From an uncultured Bacteriovorax sp. (lineage in GTDB: Bacteria; Bdellovibrionota; Bacteriovoracia; Bacteriovoracales; Bacteriovoracaceae), in the NCBI GenBank assembly GCA_943914745.1, contig CALUDF010000170.1, positions 1-6,886 on the forward strand: a stretch of DNA of 6,886 nt, in the 5' to 3' direction. The notes beneath the pieces were generated by a model. That model searched no databases. It saw only the letters and a program-made list of their open reading frames with translations, and was not told where the DNA came from. Shown in pieces: positions 1 to 5,993 of this stretch; positions within the stretch are counted from its first letter, which is position 1; each line of letters opens with the position of its first letter. Both the position numbers and the translations under genes were made by a program.

Positions 1-742
1 AATTGTGCTCTCGAGAAAAAAAATCTTCTCTTACGATGAACCCATTGAAATGCTAGTCATGTTCAGAGAACTTTACGAGGCCAATAAACAAAGCTCGCAT
101 TTTTCAGTCTATCATCAATTTAATTACGATAAGGCCTTTATCAGCTTTACTCCTGAGAGGCTCTTTACACTCAAAGGAAAAAACCTTGAGACCATCTCTC
201 TGGCAGGCAGTATTGCCCGTGGAAGCGATGAGACCCAGGACCAGATTTTAGAAAGCGAGCTTCTGTCTTCCGATAAACTCATCCGTGAACACGGCATTGT
301 CACGGAAGAGATTTCAAGAAGGCTCTCTCCTCTTCTTTGGAATTTAGACATCTCAGATCTCTTTACAATGAAGCTGCCTTATATCCAACACCGTCAAGCG
401 ACGATCAAGGGCGTTTTAAAAGATGAGACGAGCCCCCTGTCTATCATTTCGCTTCTTCACCCGACTCCCGCAGTTGGAGGGCTTCCTTACGAAGAAGCCA
501 GAGATAAAATTTTAGAAATTGAAAAAGACCCGAGATACTATTACGCCGCTCCGGTGGGAGTGCTCTCAAAAGACTTCTCGGAAATCGCCGTGGGTATTCG
601 CTCTGCCTTGATTGAAGATAAGACCATCACAGTCTATGGCGGTGCTGGAATCGTCTCTGGCTCAGAGGCAGAAGAAGAATGGATTGAGACGGGCGTAAAG
701 ATGCAGCCTTTTATTAAGGTCATCAACAAGAGTGTTATTTAG
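1..742 (+). CDS. menF: Isochorismate synthase MenF, C-terminal part (5' truncated by window edge)
   Basis: Chorismate-utilising enzyme that isomerises chorismate to isochorismate, the entry step of menaquinone synthesis. The frame is open from the first base (first full codon at 2-4) and the GTG at 5 is not a real start: it sits in the family's internal 'K-hydrophobic-V-L-S-R' motif, read here as IVLSRKK. The catalytic Lys preceding it (Lys190 in E. coli MenF) would lie just outside the window. Visible family motifs are FTPERL (146-163), whose Glu appears to be the general acid, LAGS (200-211), KLIREH with a likely Mg-binding Glu (about 275-292), HPTPAVGG (458-481), AAPVG (about 545-560), and the C-terminal GGAGIVSGS...EWIE stretch with metal-binding Glu residues. 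Anthranilate, aminodeoxychorismate and salicylate synthases share this fold; the men neighbours make isochorismate synthase the best choice. The stop TAG (740-742) lies in the menD ribosome-binding region. Confidence 0.92.
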   Translation, partial: IVLSRKKIFSYDEPIEMLVMFRELYEANKQSSHFSVYHQFNYDKAFISFTPERLFTLKGKNLETISLAGSIARGSDETQDQILESELLSSDKLIREHGIVTEEISRRLSPLLWNLDISDLFTMKLPYIQHRQATIKGVLKDETSPLSIISLLHPTPAVGGLPYEEARDKILEIEKDPRYYYAAPVGVLSKDFSEIAVGIRSALIEDKTITVYGGAGIVSGSEAEEEWIETGVKMQPFIKVINKSVI

Positions 743-746
743 GAAG
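741..746 (+). promoter_or_regulatory. Ribosome-binding site that fixes the menD start
   Basis: AGGAAG lies 6 nt before the ATG at 753. The reading frame is also open from an upstream GTG at 732, but that codon lies inside the end of menF and has no Shine-Dalgarno sequence at a suitable distance. The family alignment (short N-terminus before the SPG motif) also fits ATG 753. Confidence 0.75.
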
Positions 747-752
747 ATCTCT

Positions 753-2501
753 ATGGAAAAATTACTTTCACAAAACATTAACCGGGTTTGGGCCAGTTTA
801 ATCATTGATGAGTTTCTAAAAAACAACATCACGCAATTCTACCTTTCTCCGGGAATGAGAAATGCCCCCTTGATTGCGGCGATGACTCACCTTCAGAATT
901 TCAATAAAGAACTCTCAATCATTCTGTGCATGGATGAGAGAGCGGCGGCCTTCCGCGCCCTAGGCTACTCAAAGGCGACAGGAAAACCTTCTGTCCTCGT
1001 GTGCACTTCTGGAACAGCGATGGCCAACTATATGCCAGCGGTGGTCGAAGCAAAAAAATCAAACCTGCCCTTAATTGTCCTGTCGGCCGATCGCCCGATT
1101 GAGCTCACCTTCTGTGACGATAACCAGACAATTGACCAGACTAAGTTTTTTGGCGACTACGTTCAAGGCGAAATGAACTTTGGCGCTCCTTCGGCCGAAA
1201 TCAGCCCGCTGGCGATGACTTCTAGTTTATCTAACCTCATCCACAAATCGCTCTATCCACAAAAAGGGCCAGTGCACTTTAACTGTGCCTTCAGGGACCC
1301 GCTTGAAGACACTCATGCAAATATTCCTGCTGACTATATCAACCTGGCCAACATTCAAATTAACCGCATGGGGCCTTCAACCCGCTATGTGAATCTCGAA
1401 ACAGTTCCTGATCAAAATGCCATTGCCGAAATTGCGGGCATTTTAAAGAAGTCAACAACGGGACTTCTCGTCGTCGGCAGCCTCGCTCCTCATGAATCGA
1501 CTGATGTTGTAAAAGAGTTTGTAAAGACTCTCAATTGGCCAACTTATTTTGACGTCTCAAGCTCACTTAAGTACGCCTTTAACTTAAGCGATGACGCTCT
1601 TCCGACTTTTGATCATCCGGAAGTTCAAAGCGAGTTAATCAAGAATCCGCCGGAAACAGTCTTTCATATTGGTGGACGTCTCACTTCAAAACACTACTAC
1701 TCTTTCTTAAAACAAGTGCCACAGATTAACTTAGTGACCCTCAATCTCAACTTGGAAAAAGAAGACCCTTCTCATCATACAAAAATTAGAATCAATGCTC
1801 ATATCAATTCGACACTGACATCCCTCATGAGTTTCTTTGAAGGAGTGACCCTTCCAAAGAAAAGCTTGAACCTCAATTTTGAATCGCTTTCAAAGACTAA
1901 AATCAAGCTCATTGAAGAAGGGCCTCTGGCCTATCCAAGCATCAGCAAAACGATCATTGATCACATTGCCAATGATTCCACCGTCTACATCGGAAACTCA
2001 ACTGTCGTTCGCACTTTTGATGCTTACTTCTCTTACGACAATAGAAAAAACATTAAAGTGGCCACTAACCGCGGAGTCAGCGGGATTGAAGGATTCATGG
2101 CCTCAGCGGCGGGCTTTATTGATGGAACCAAAAAAGAGGTCTACCTAGTGGTGGGCGACGTCGCCTTCATTCACGACTTAAACTCACTTTATTTCCTAAA
2201 AGACCTAAAGACTCCCATGAAAATCATCCTGGTCAATAACGACGGTGGAGGAATTTTCACCCTATTGCCAATCCATCGTGAAAAATCAGTGCTTGACTAC
2301 ATCACGAGTCCCCATGGACAGACGTTTAAAAAGACGGCCGAGAGTTTTGGAATCGATTATGTAAGTGTCTCTGCCCGTGAAGAACTTCTTCCCGCCTTTA
2401 GAGAAATGCAAAAAAAGACCACGCACACACTGATGGAAATTTTCATCGACCACAACACCAACAAATCTGTCTACGACCAACTGAGAACAATAAAACTATG
2501 A
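753..2501 (+). CDS. menD: 2-succinyl-5-enolpyruvyl-6-hydroxy-3-cyclohexene-1-carboxylate synthase MenD
   Basis: Cytoplasmic thiamine-diphosphate enzyme that decarboxylates 2-oxoglutarate and adds the succinyl semialdehyde carbanion to isochorismate, giving SEPHCHC. With the start at ATG 753 it has 582 aa, normal for the family. Visible motifs: SPGMRNAPL (residues 32-40), the ThDP-activating Glu62 in DERAAAF, CTSGTAMANY, ADRP (Arg114) and NQTIDQ (Gln125). The C-terminal PP domain has GNSTVVR (Ser416, Arg420), NRGVSG (Arg440), the metal-binding GDVAFIHD (Asp469) with VNNDGGGIF (Asn496), and Ile501-Phe502. Compared with E. coli MenD, Glu55, Arg107, Gln118, Ser391, Arg395, Arg413, Ile474 and Phe475 are all kept. 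Two substrate-site positions differ: Ser32 is Met35 here, and Arg293 of the Lys-Arg pair is His314 (Lys313 is kept). The 3' end overlaps menA by 4 nt, so the two are probably translationally coupled. Identity is secure. Confidence 0.97.
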   Translation: MEKLLSQNINRVWASLIIDEFLKNNITQFYLSPGMRNAPLIAAMTHLQNFNKELSIILCMDERAAAFRALGYSKATGKPSVLVCTSGTAMANYMPAVVEAKKSNLPLIVLSADRPIELTFCDDNQTIDQTKFFGDYVQGEMNFGAPSAEISPLAMTSSLSNLIHKSLYPQKGPVHFNCAFRDPLEDTHANIPADYINLANIQINRMGPSTRYVNLETVPDQNAIAEIAGILKKSTTGLLVVGSLAPHESTDVVKEFVKTLNWPTYFDVSSSLKYAFNLSDDALPTFDHPEVQSELIKNPPETVFHIGGRLTSKHYYSFLKQVPQINLVTLNLNLEKEDPSHHTKIRINAHINSTLTSLMSFFEGVTLPKKSLNLNFESLSKTKIKLIEEGPLAYPSISKTIIDHIANDSTVYIGNSTVVRTFDAYFSYDNRKNIKVATNRGVSGIEGFMASAAGFIDGTKKEVYLVVGDVAFIHDLNSLYFLKDLKTPMKIILVNNDGGGIFTLLPIHREKSVLDYITSPHGQTFKKTAESFGIDYVSVSAREELLPAFREMQKKTTHTLMEIFIDHNTNKSVYDQLRTIKL

Positions 2502-3379
2502 AAAACTGGATGCTGGCCATTCGCCCGAAAACACTTTTTGCTTCAATTGCCCCAGTCGTCTTGGGTCTTGCTGTCGCTTACGTTGAAGTGAAATCTATTA
2601 ACGTGCTCATTGCCGCCTTAACGCTTCTTTGCGCGCTCACTCTGCAAATCGCCTCTAATCTCGCCAACGATTACCTCGACGCCATCCGCGGAGTCGATAA
2701 CGACACACGCCTGGGACCAACTCGTGTGACAAGTGCAGGACTCATCAGCTTGACCAAAATGAAAAATGCCTTAATCCTCACTCTGGGAGTTGCCTTTTTT
2801 CTGGGAATCTATCTGATGATCGTCGGAGGCCCGGTCATTATGGTTGTCGGTCTTCTCTCACTTTATTTTGCCTACGGGTATACCGGAGGGCCTTTTCCTC
2901 TGTCATATAATGGCCTGGGAGAAGTCGCGGCCTTTATTTTTTACGGAGTCATCGCCGTCAGCGGGACTACTTATCTGCAGACCCATCAGATCTCAAGGCT
3001 TGCTCTCATTCTGGGAATGGGGCCAGGATTTATCTCGGCCTGCATTTTGGCCGTCAACAATCTAAGAGACATCATTTCTGATAGGGATACCAATAAGCGC
3101 ACTTTGGCCGTGCGTTTTGGAGAAAAATTCCAGCGCAATCTGTGCATCAGCACGATCGCTCTCTCCCTCGTTGTTTGCCTCTACGTTATGGTGGCCTACA
3201 ATTTTAAATGGGTTTTCCCGGTTCTTATTTTGCCTTTCTTCTTTCACAGAACCTGGCTGCAAATTCTCTATCAACCAATCGATGCAAAACTCAATACGGC
3301 ACTGGCAAGAACGGCCCAATACAACCTTCTTTACTGTTTACTCTTTGCCATTGGGATGCTCGTGAGCTTTAAGGCGTAA
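2498..3379 (+). CDS. menA: 1,4-dihydroxy-2-naphthoate polyprenyltransferase MenA
   Basis: Integral inner-membrane UbiA-family prenyltransferase that attaches the polyprenyl tail to 1,4-dihydroxy-2-naphthoate with loss of CO2, giving demethylmenaquinone. The 293-aa length is typical. Evidence: the N-terminal RPKTLFASIAPV signature (residues 9-20), the first Asp-rich prenyl-diphosphate/Mg site in NLANDYLD with Asp58, Asp61 and then Asp67/Asp69, the RLGPTR motif (71-76), YTGGPFPLSYNGLGE (128-142), and the second Asp-rich motif NNLRDIISD (Asp191, Asp195) followed by KRTLAVRFG. Several hydrophobic membrane segments alternate with these loops. UbiA and heme O synthase relatives share the fold, but NDYxD together with GPFPLSYxGLGE is the MenA pattern. 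The ATG sits in the ATGA overlap with the menD stop, and only a weak GAGA precedes it at 11 nt, which favours translation by coupling. The stop TAA overlaps the start of the next gene by one base. Confidence 0.96.
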   Translation: MKNWMLAIRPKTLFASIAPVVLGLAVAYVEVKSINVLIAALTLLCALTLQIASNLANDYLDAIRGVDNDTRLGPTRVTSAGLISLTKMKNALILTLGVAFFLGIYLMIVGGPVIMVVGLLSLYFAYGYTGGPFPLSYNGLGEVAAFIFYGVIAVSGTTYLQTHQISRLALILGMGPGFISACILAVNNLRDIISDRDTNKRTLAVRFGEKFQRNLCISTIALSLVVCLYVMVAYNFKWVFPVLILPFFFHRTWLQILYQPIDAKLNTALARTAQYNLLYCLLFAIGMLVSFKA

Positions 3380-4284
3380 TGGACATAACATCATCTTTTG
3401 AAACACTCACCTACAATCGCCCCGTTCCGGTGCGTGGAAAGGTGCTTACTCAAAACGAGTTTTTAAAAGTCACGATCTTAGGCAGGGACTACTATCTTTG
3501 TGTCCTTCCTGGTTTTCATGAGAGCACTCTCATGGAACTCGCCTTCAAAGTAAAAACATTTTTCACGACCTATTCACTGGATTTCTCCCATATTGATTTT
3601 GAACTTAGATTCTTTAACCTCGTCAAAGAAGACACTTTTTTAAAAACGATCCAAAAAGAAGTCCTTTTTAATATTGAAGCCATCTTGTTGGATATGATCC
3701 GCACGACTCATCCCCATCTTTTCTCGCACGAAGAAGTCCTCATCAATGAGCTCTATCGTCCAAGGGACTCATTGGAGAATTTTTCAAAATCAACTTGCCT
3801 GAAAATTAAGATCGACAAAAACCTTCTGGCCACCAGGAATCTTTTGATAGAGCTTCACGAAATAAATCCTCAATTGATTTTCAGGCTCGATGGCAATCGC
3901 CAGTTTGAATTAAGTGAGATGATCGAGTTCTATCAGATCTTAAAGACCCACATACCAGTGAGTGCTTTTCATAATCTCGACTACATTGAAGAGCCTTTTA
4001 AAAATTTCTACGACACCCTTCTTTTTGAAAAGCGCGCTCGTCTTCCCATTGCCATTGATGAATCCCTCGAATTCTTTTTTGATGAACCTAACCTTTCATG
4101 GCCCGCGGTCATAAAGCCCTCTCTTTTTGGGATCAGCTCTGTTATTTTTTGGTTAAGAAATCATCCAGACAACCGCGCCATCATCAGTTCGAGCTTCGAA
4201 CACCCAACTATTATGCAAGGTCTTTACTTCCTGGCCCGCAAACGCCTCACGGAATTTCACGGGCTTTCTCATTTCCTTTCATAA
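3379..4284 (+). CDS. menC: o-Succinylbenzoate synthase MenC-like, enolase superfamily (divergent)
   Basis: Probable dehydratase turning SHCHC into o-succinylbenzoate in the cytoplasm. Overall sequence is divergent, but the enolase-superfamily catalytic set is readable in order: the KxK pair Lys142/Lys144 (LKIKID), metal ligands Asp171 (RLDGN, with Asn173), Glu204 (DYIEEPF) and Asp227 (AIDES), and the second catalytic Lys246 (VIKPSLFG). A C-terminal SSSFEHPTIMQG stretch (270-281) matches the MenC 'SS.E...G' region. At 301 aa it is slightly shorter than many relatives; the N-terminal capping region (1-120) is poorly conserved. The ATG overlaps the menA stop in TAATG, with TAAGG 4 nt upstream as ribosome-binding site. 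The position behind menF-menD-menA strongly supports MenC over other members such as dipeptide epimerases. It is likely the last gene of the operon. Confidence 0.86.
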   Translation: MDITSSFETLTYNRPVPVRGKVLTQNEFLKVTILGRDYYLCVLPGFHESTLMELAFKVKTFFTTYSLDFSHIDFELRFFNLVKEDTFLKTIQKEVLFNIEAILLDMIRTTHPHLFSHEEVLINELYRPRDSLENFSKSTCLKIKIDKNLLATRNLLIELHEINPQLIFRLDGNRQFELSEMIEFYQILKTHIPVSAFHNLDYIEEPFKNFYDTLLFEKRARLPIAIDESLEFFFDEPNLSWPAVIKPSLFGISSVIFWLRNHPDNRAIISSSFEHPTIMQGLYFLARKRLTEFHGLSHFLS

Positions 4285-4403
4285 AGACAAAGAAAAAATT
4301 CATAAAAATGATTTTAGACAACACTTAGAAATGTCGACTAGGCAACTATTCTTAGCTTCTCCCGTATCTAAATTAGCAGTAAAATATTCATAAGGAGGAT
4401 GAT
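4285..4403 (+). other. Intergenic gap between the men cluster and the lipoprotein gene
   Basis: This 119-nt AT-rich gap separates the last men gene from the lipoprotein gene. I find no convincing intrinsic terminator in it and no promoter with both boxes. The best fragments are TAGACA (4314-4319, one mismatch to a -35 box but without a good -10 partner) and TAAAAT (4380-4385, which would place transcription start on top of the ribosome-binding site). The change in gene content and the gap length suggest a promoter for the downstream pair, but it cannot be located by eye. An 8-mer ATTCATAA occurs at both ends (4298-4305 and 4386-4393) and may be chance. Confidence 0.5.
4391..4398 (+). promoter_or_regulatory. 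Strong Shine-Dalgarno site of the lipoprotein gene
   Basis: TAAGGAGG is an almost perfect complement of the 16S rRNA 3' end and lies 5 nt before the ATG at 4404. It is the strongest ribosome-binding site in the window and argues that the short downstream frame is a real, well-translated gene. Confidence 0.85.
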
Positions 4404-4592
4404 ATGAAGAAATCTGTCATCACAATAGGCTTAATTCTTACAATTGCTTCAGCACTGGTGTCATGTTCACACCAACCCACGGAAGGTTCAGCTAGCCGTT
4501 ACGTAGCTTCAGACCGCTGTCCAGTTAAGGGTGAGTACCACTCTTATTTTGACGAAGTCGAAAGATGTCTAGAAAAAAGAAGCGATAGATGA
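4404..4592 (+). CDS. Small predicted lipoprotein of unknown function
   Basis: A 62-aa protein that I do not recognise. It opens with two Lys, a hydrophobic stretch (residues 5-19) and a lipobox, Leu18-Val-Ser-Cys21, so it should be cut before Cys21 by signal peptidase II and lipid-anchored at the envelope. The mature part is only 42 aa, hydrophilic and rich in charged residues (ending EVERCLEKRSDR), and has two further Cys, 39 and 55, 16 residues apart, that could form a disulfide in the periplasm. Residue +2 after the lipidated Cys is Ser, with no Asp retention signal, so by the E. coli rule outer-membrane sorting is allowed. The strong ribosome-binding site supports it being real. It lies 40 nt upstream of a porin-like gene on the same strand with no terminator between, so the two are probably co-transcribed and may act together; that link is inference. 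Confidence 0.82.
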   Translation: MKKSVITIGLILTIASALVSCSHQPTEGSASRYVASDRCPVKGEYHSYFDEVERCLEKRSDR

Positions 4593-4598
4593 TATATC

Positions 4599-4633
4599 TC
4601 CCCCCATTCTAATTTATTGATCCGGGGGGATTA
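4599..4633 (+). promoter_or_regulatory. C6/G6 inverted repeat covering the porin ribosome-binding site
   Basis: TCCCCCC (4599-4605) and GGGGGGA (4624-4630) are perfectly complementary over 7 bp with an 18-nt loop. The G arm is the only ribosome-binding candidate for the ATG at 4633, 3 nt further on. A second, mutually exclusive hairpin is possible: TGATCC (4618-4623) with GGATTA (4628-4633, one G-U pair) around a GGGG loop, which would include the first base of the start codon. No T-run follows, so this is not an intrinsic terminator. Either fold could restrict initiation of the porin gene. The complementarity is seen directly; the regulatory role is inferred. Confidence 0.5.
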
Positions 4634-5829
4634 TGAAAAAGCTTCTTGTCACGCTTATCCTAGCGCCATGTTGTCTATTGCCACTTAAGGCTCATTCATT
4701 CGACGCTTCCGTACGCGGCTTTATCGCTCTGGATGCTCTAAACTTTGAAAAAGTTGCGGGTGCAAAAGGTGCTTCAGTCATCGGTATCGGAGTTCTCGAC
4801 CTGAAAATCTTCGCTGAACAAGACGATATGTCAGCGGCGATCAAACTCGACCTCGATGGAAAGCTTGAAAAAGAAAACAACATCTTTGAAGAAGCCTACG
4901 CAACTTACAAAGGGATTCCAAACGTAAGGATCTCTCTTGGTAAAGGTGTCGTTCGTTTCCAAAACCTACACTGGGGTGCAGTTGAAAACTCATACCAAGA
5001 TGGTGGAACGGTCATTCAATCAGACAACAACTACAGAAAAGTGAGCCGCAAGGCCTTCCTCGCTGCTTCTTATGGTGGACGCTCGCTCGGCTTCATCAAC
5101 CAATTCACACTTTGGGGTGACAGCACTGAGATGTACACGGATCAAAATGGAAAAACTCAGTATGTTTCAAGTGGAAGCAACACTGTAAAGACCATTAGCG
5201 GATACAGAACAGAAGAAGTGACGGCCTTCAATACCAGCAGACAGCTAGGTCTTGCCAACAAGCTTGAACTTTTTGCCACGGATTCAACGAAGTTCACCTT
5301 CGGTCAATTCTACTACAAAAATAAATTCCACAACAAAGCAAACTACGCTGTCGATTTGGGAATGAACTTTGAAAACAGCATGATGGAAATTTGGGTTGAT
5401 GCTCTTTATGGGTTCTCTTCAAAACTTCCTTATGAGTCGTATGCGACCAAGGCAAAAAATGAGTACTTCCTTCAAGTGGGAATGGAGTACTACTTAAACG
5501 AAAAATGGTCTTTGGTTGAAAACGTCGAAGGTCTCTACGTAAAAGATCTTCAACACACTTATAAGTCATTCGTTGAAGACGGTGTCACTTACAATCCAAC
5601 GAGCCAGCAAACAAGAAAAAGCAACGTCACAAACAAGATTAAGACTTACAAGATTGAGTCGGCCATCAAGTACAAAATCACAAAATCTGCCCAAATCACA
5701 TTTGGTGGTTTATACGAGAAGAAAATTGTTGAAAGCAATGGTGTAAAAGGACTTAAATTCGTCCAGGACGTAAGAAACGCCAACAGAGACGCTTATAAGC
5801 TTGCAACAAGTGTTTCTTTCTGGTTTTAG
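4633..5829 (+). CDS. Putative outer-membrane beta-barrel (porin-like) protein
   Basis: A 398-aa secreted protein with a Sec signal peptide: KK at 2-3, a hydrophobic core at about 4-18, and probable signal peptidase I cleavage near residues 20-22 (LKA or AHS). The Cys13-Cys14 pair lies behind Pro and is not a lipobox. The mature chain of about 376 aa has alternating polar/hydrophobic strands rich in aromatic residues throughout, few long hydrophobic runs, and a C-terminal VSFWF ending in Phe, the classic signal for insertion by the BAM complex. Residues 84-115 (FEEAYATYKGIPNV, then ISLGKG and RFQNLHWG) resemble the 'EAY-TYKG-PN-GK' strand region of phosphate-selective-type porins. I cannot assign a substrate or exact family; size would suit a barrel of roughly 14-18 strands. 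It follows the lipoprotein gene by 40 nt and is closed by an intrinsic terminator. Its start is set by a G6 tract rather than a standard ribosome-binding site. Confidence 0.8.
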   Translation: MKKLLVTLILAPCCLLPLKAHSFDASVRGFIALDALNFEKVAGAKGASVIGIGVLDLKIFAEQDDMSAAIKLDLDGKLEKENNIFEEAYATYKGIPNVRISLGKGVVRFQNLHWGAVENSYQDGGTVIQSDNNYRKVSRKAFLAASYGGRSLGFINQFTLWGDSTEMYTDQNGKTQYVSSGSNTVKTISGYRTEEVTAFNTSRQLGLANKLELFATDSTKFTFGQFYYKNKFHNKANYAVDLGMNFENSMMEIWVDALYGFSSKLPYESYATKAKNEYFLQVGMEYYLNEKWSLVENVEGLYVKDLQHTYKSFVEDGVTYNPTSQQTRKSNVTNKIKTYKIESAIKYKITKSAQITFGGLYEKKIVESNGVKGLKFVQDVRNANRDAYKLATSVSFWF

Positions 5830-5872
5830 TCCCCTCTTATTTCCCTATAACTATCTAGAATACTTATAAAAC

Positions 5873-5898
5873 AGGCCTGCTTACAGCGGGCCTTTTTT
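5873..5898 (+). terminator. Intrinsic (rho-independent) terminator after the porin-like gene
   Basis: AGGCCTGC (5873-5880) pairs with GCGGGCCT (5886-5893) over 8 bp including one G-U pair, around a TTACA loop, and is followed by six T (5893-5898) and preceded by an A-rich stretch. It lies 44 nt after the porin stop. It should end the lipoprotein-porin transcript and isolate the protease gene. Confidence 0.9.
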
Positions 5899-5937
5899 AT
5901 GCCAAGAAAGTTTTACAACCACCATTGCCTCTCTCTA

Positions 5938-5965
5938 TCCCCGGACGTATCTATCTCTTCGGGGA
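5938..5965 (+). promoter_or_regulatory. Leader hairpin upstream of the protease gene
   Basis: TCCCCGGA (5938-5945) pairs with TTCGGGGA (5958-5965) over 8 bp with one G-U pair and a 12-nt loop. No T-run follows, so it is not a typical terminator. The same C-rich arm (ATCCCC, 5937-5942) is also complementary to GGGGAT at 5998-6003, overlapping the beginning of the protease coding region, and part of it could pair with the G6 tract at 5983-5988. That allows alternative folds that would free or hide the start. Complementarity is visible; any function is inferred. No convincing promoter was found between the terminator and this hairpin. Confidence 0.4.
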
Positions 5966-5982
5966 CATTCAGCTACTGCCTT

Positions 5983-5988
5983 GGGGGG
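5983..5988 (+). promoter_or_regulatory. Unusual G6 ribosome-binding candidate of the protease gene
   Basis: GGGGGG lies 5 nt before the ATG at 5994 and is the only purine-rich stretch at the right distance. It can pair with the CCUCC core of 16S rRNA using a G-U wobble. The porin gene upstream also has a G6 tract in this role. A signal peptide begins immediately after this ATG, which supports the start. Confidence 0.55.
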
Positions 5989-5993
5989 CCTTT

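Noticed and set aside
5..7. GTG at 5 as the start of the first gene
   Set aside because: The codon is within a conserved internal motif of isochorismate synthases and the frame is open to the window edge, so the gene is cut by the window and does not start here.
732..752. Alternative GTG start for menD at 732
   Set aside because: It lies inside the menF coding end, lacks a ribosome-binding site, and adds seven residues not expected in the family. ATG 753 has AGGAAG at 6 nt.
4298..4393. Direct repeat ATTCATAA at 4298-4305 and 4386-4393
   Set aside because: An AT-rich 8-mer repeated once in an AT-rich gap is plausible by chance, and no associated symmetry or promoter spacing was seen.
5294..5569. 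Minus-strand open frame within the porin gene, and similar antisense frames elsewhere
   Set aside because: These lie wholly opposite well-supported genes, show no recognisable domain or signal and have no ribosome-binding support; they are by-products of coding composition.
5912..5953. Possible promoter elements for the protease: TTTACA (5912-5917) and TATCTA (5948-5953)
   Set aside because: The two do not have standard spacing, and the boxes at the proper distance from either (for example TATCCC at 5936-5941) match the consensus poorly.
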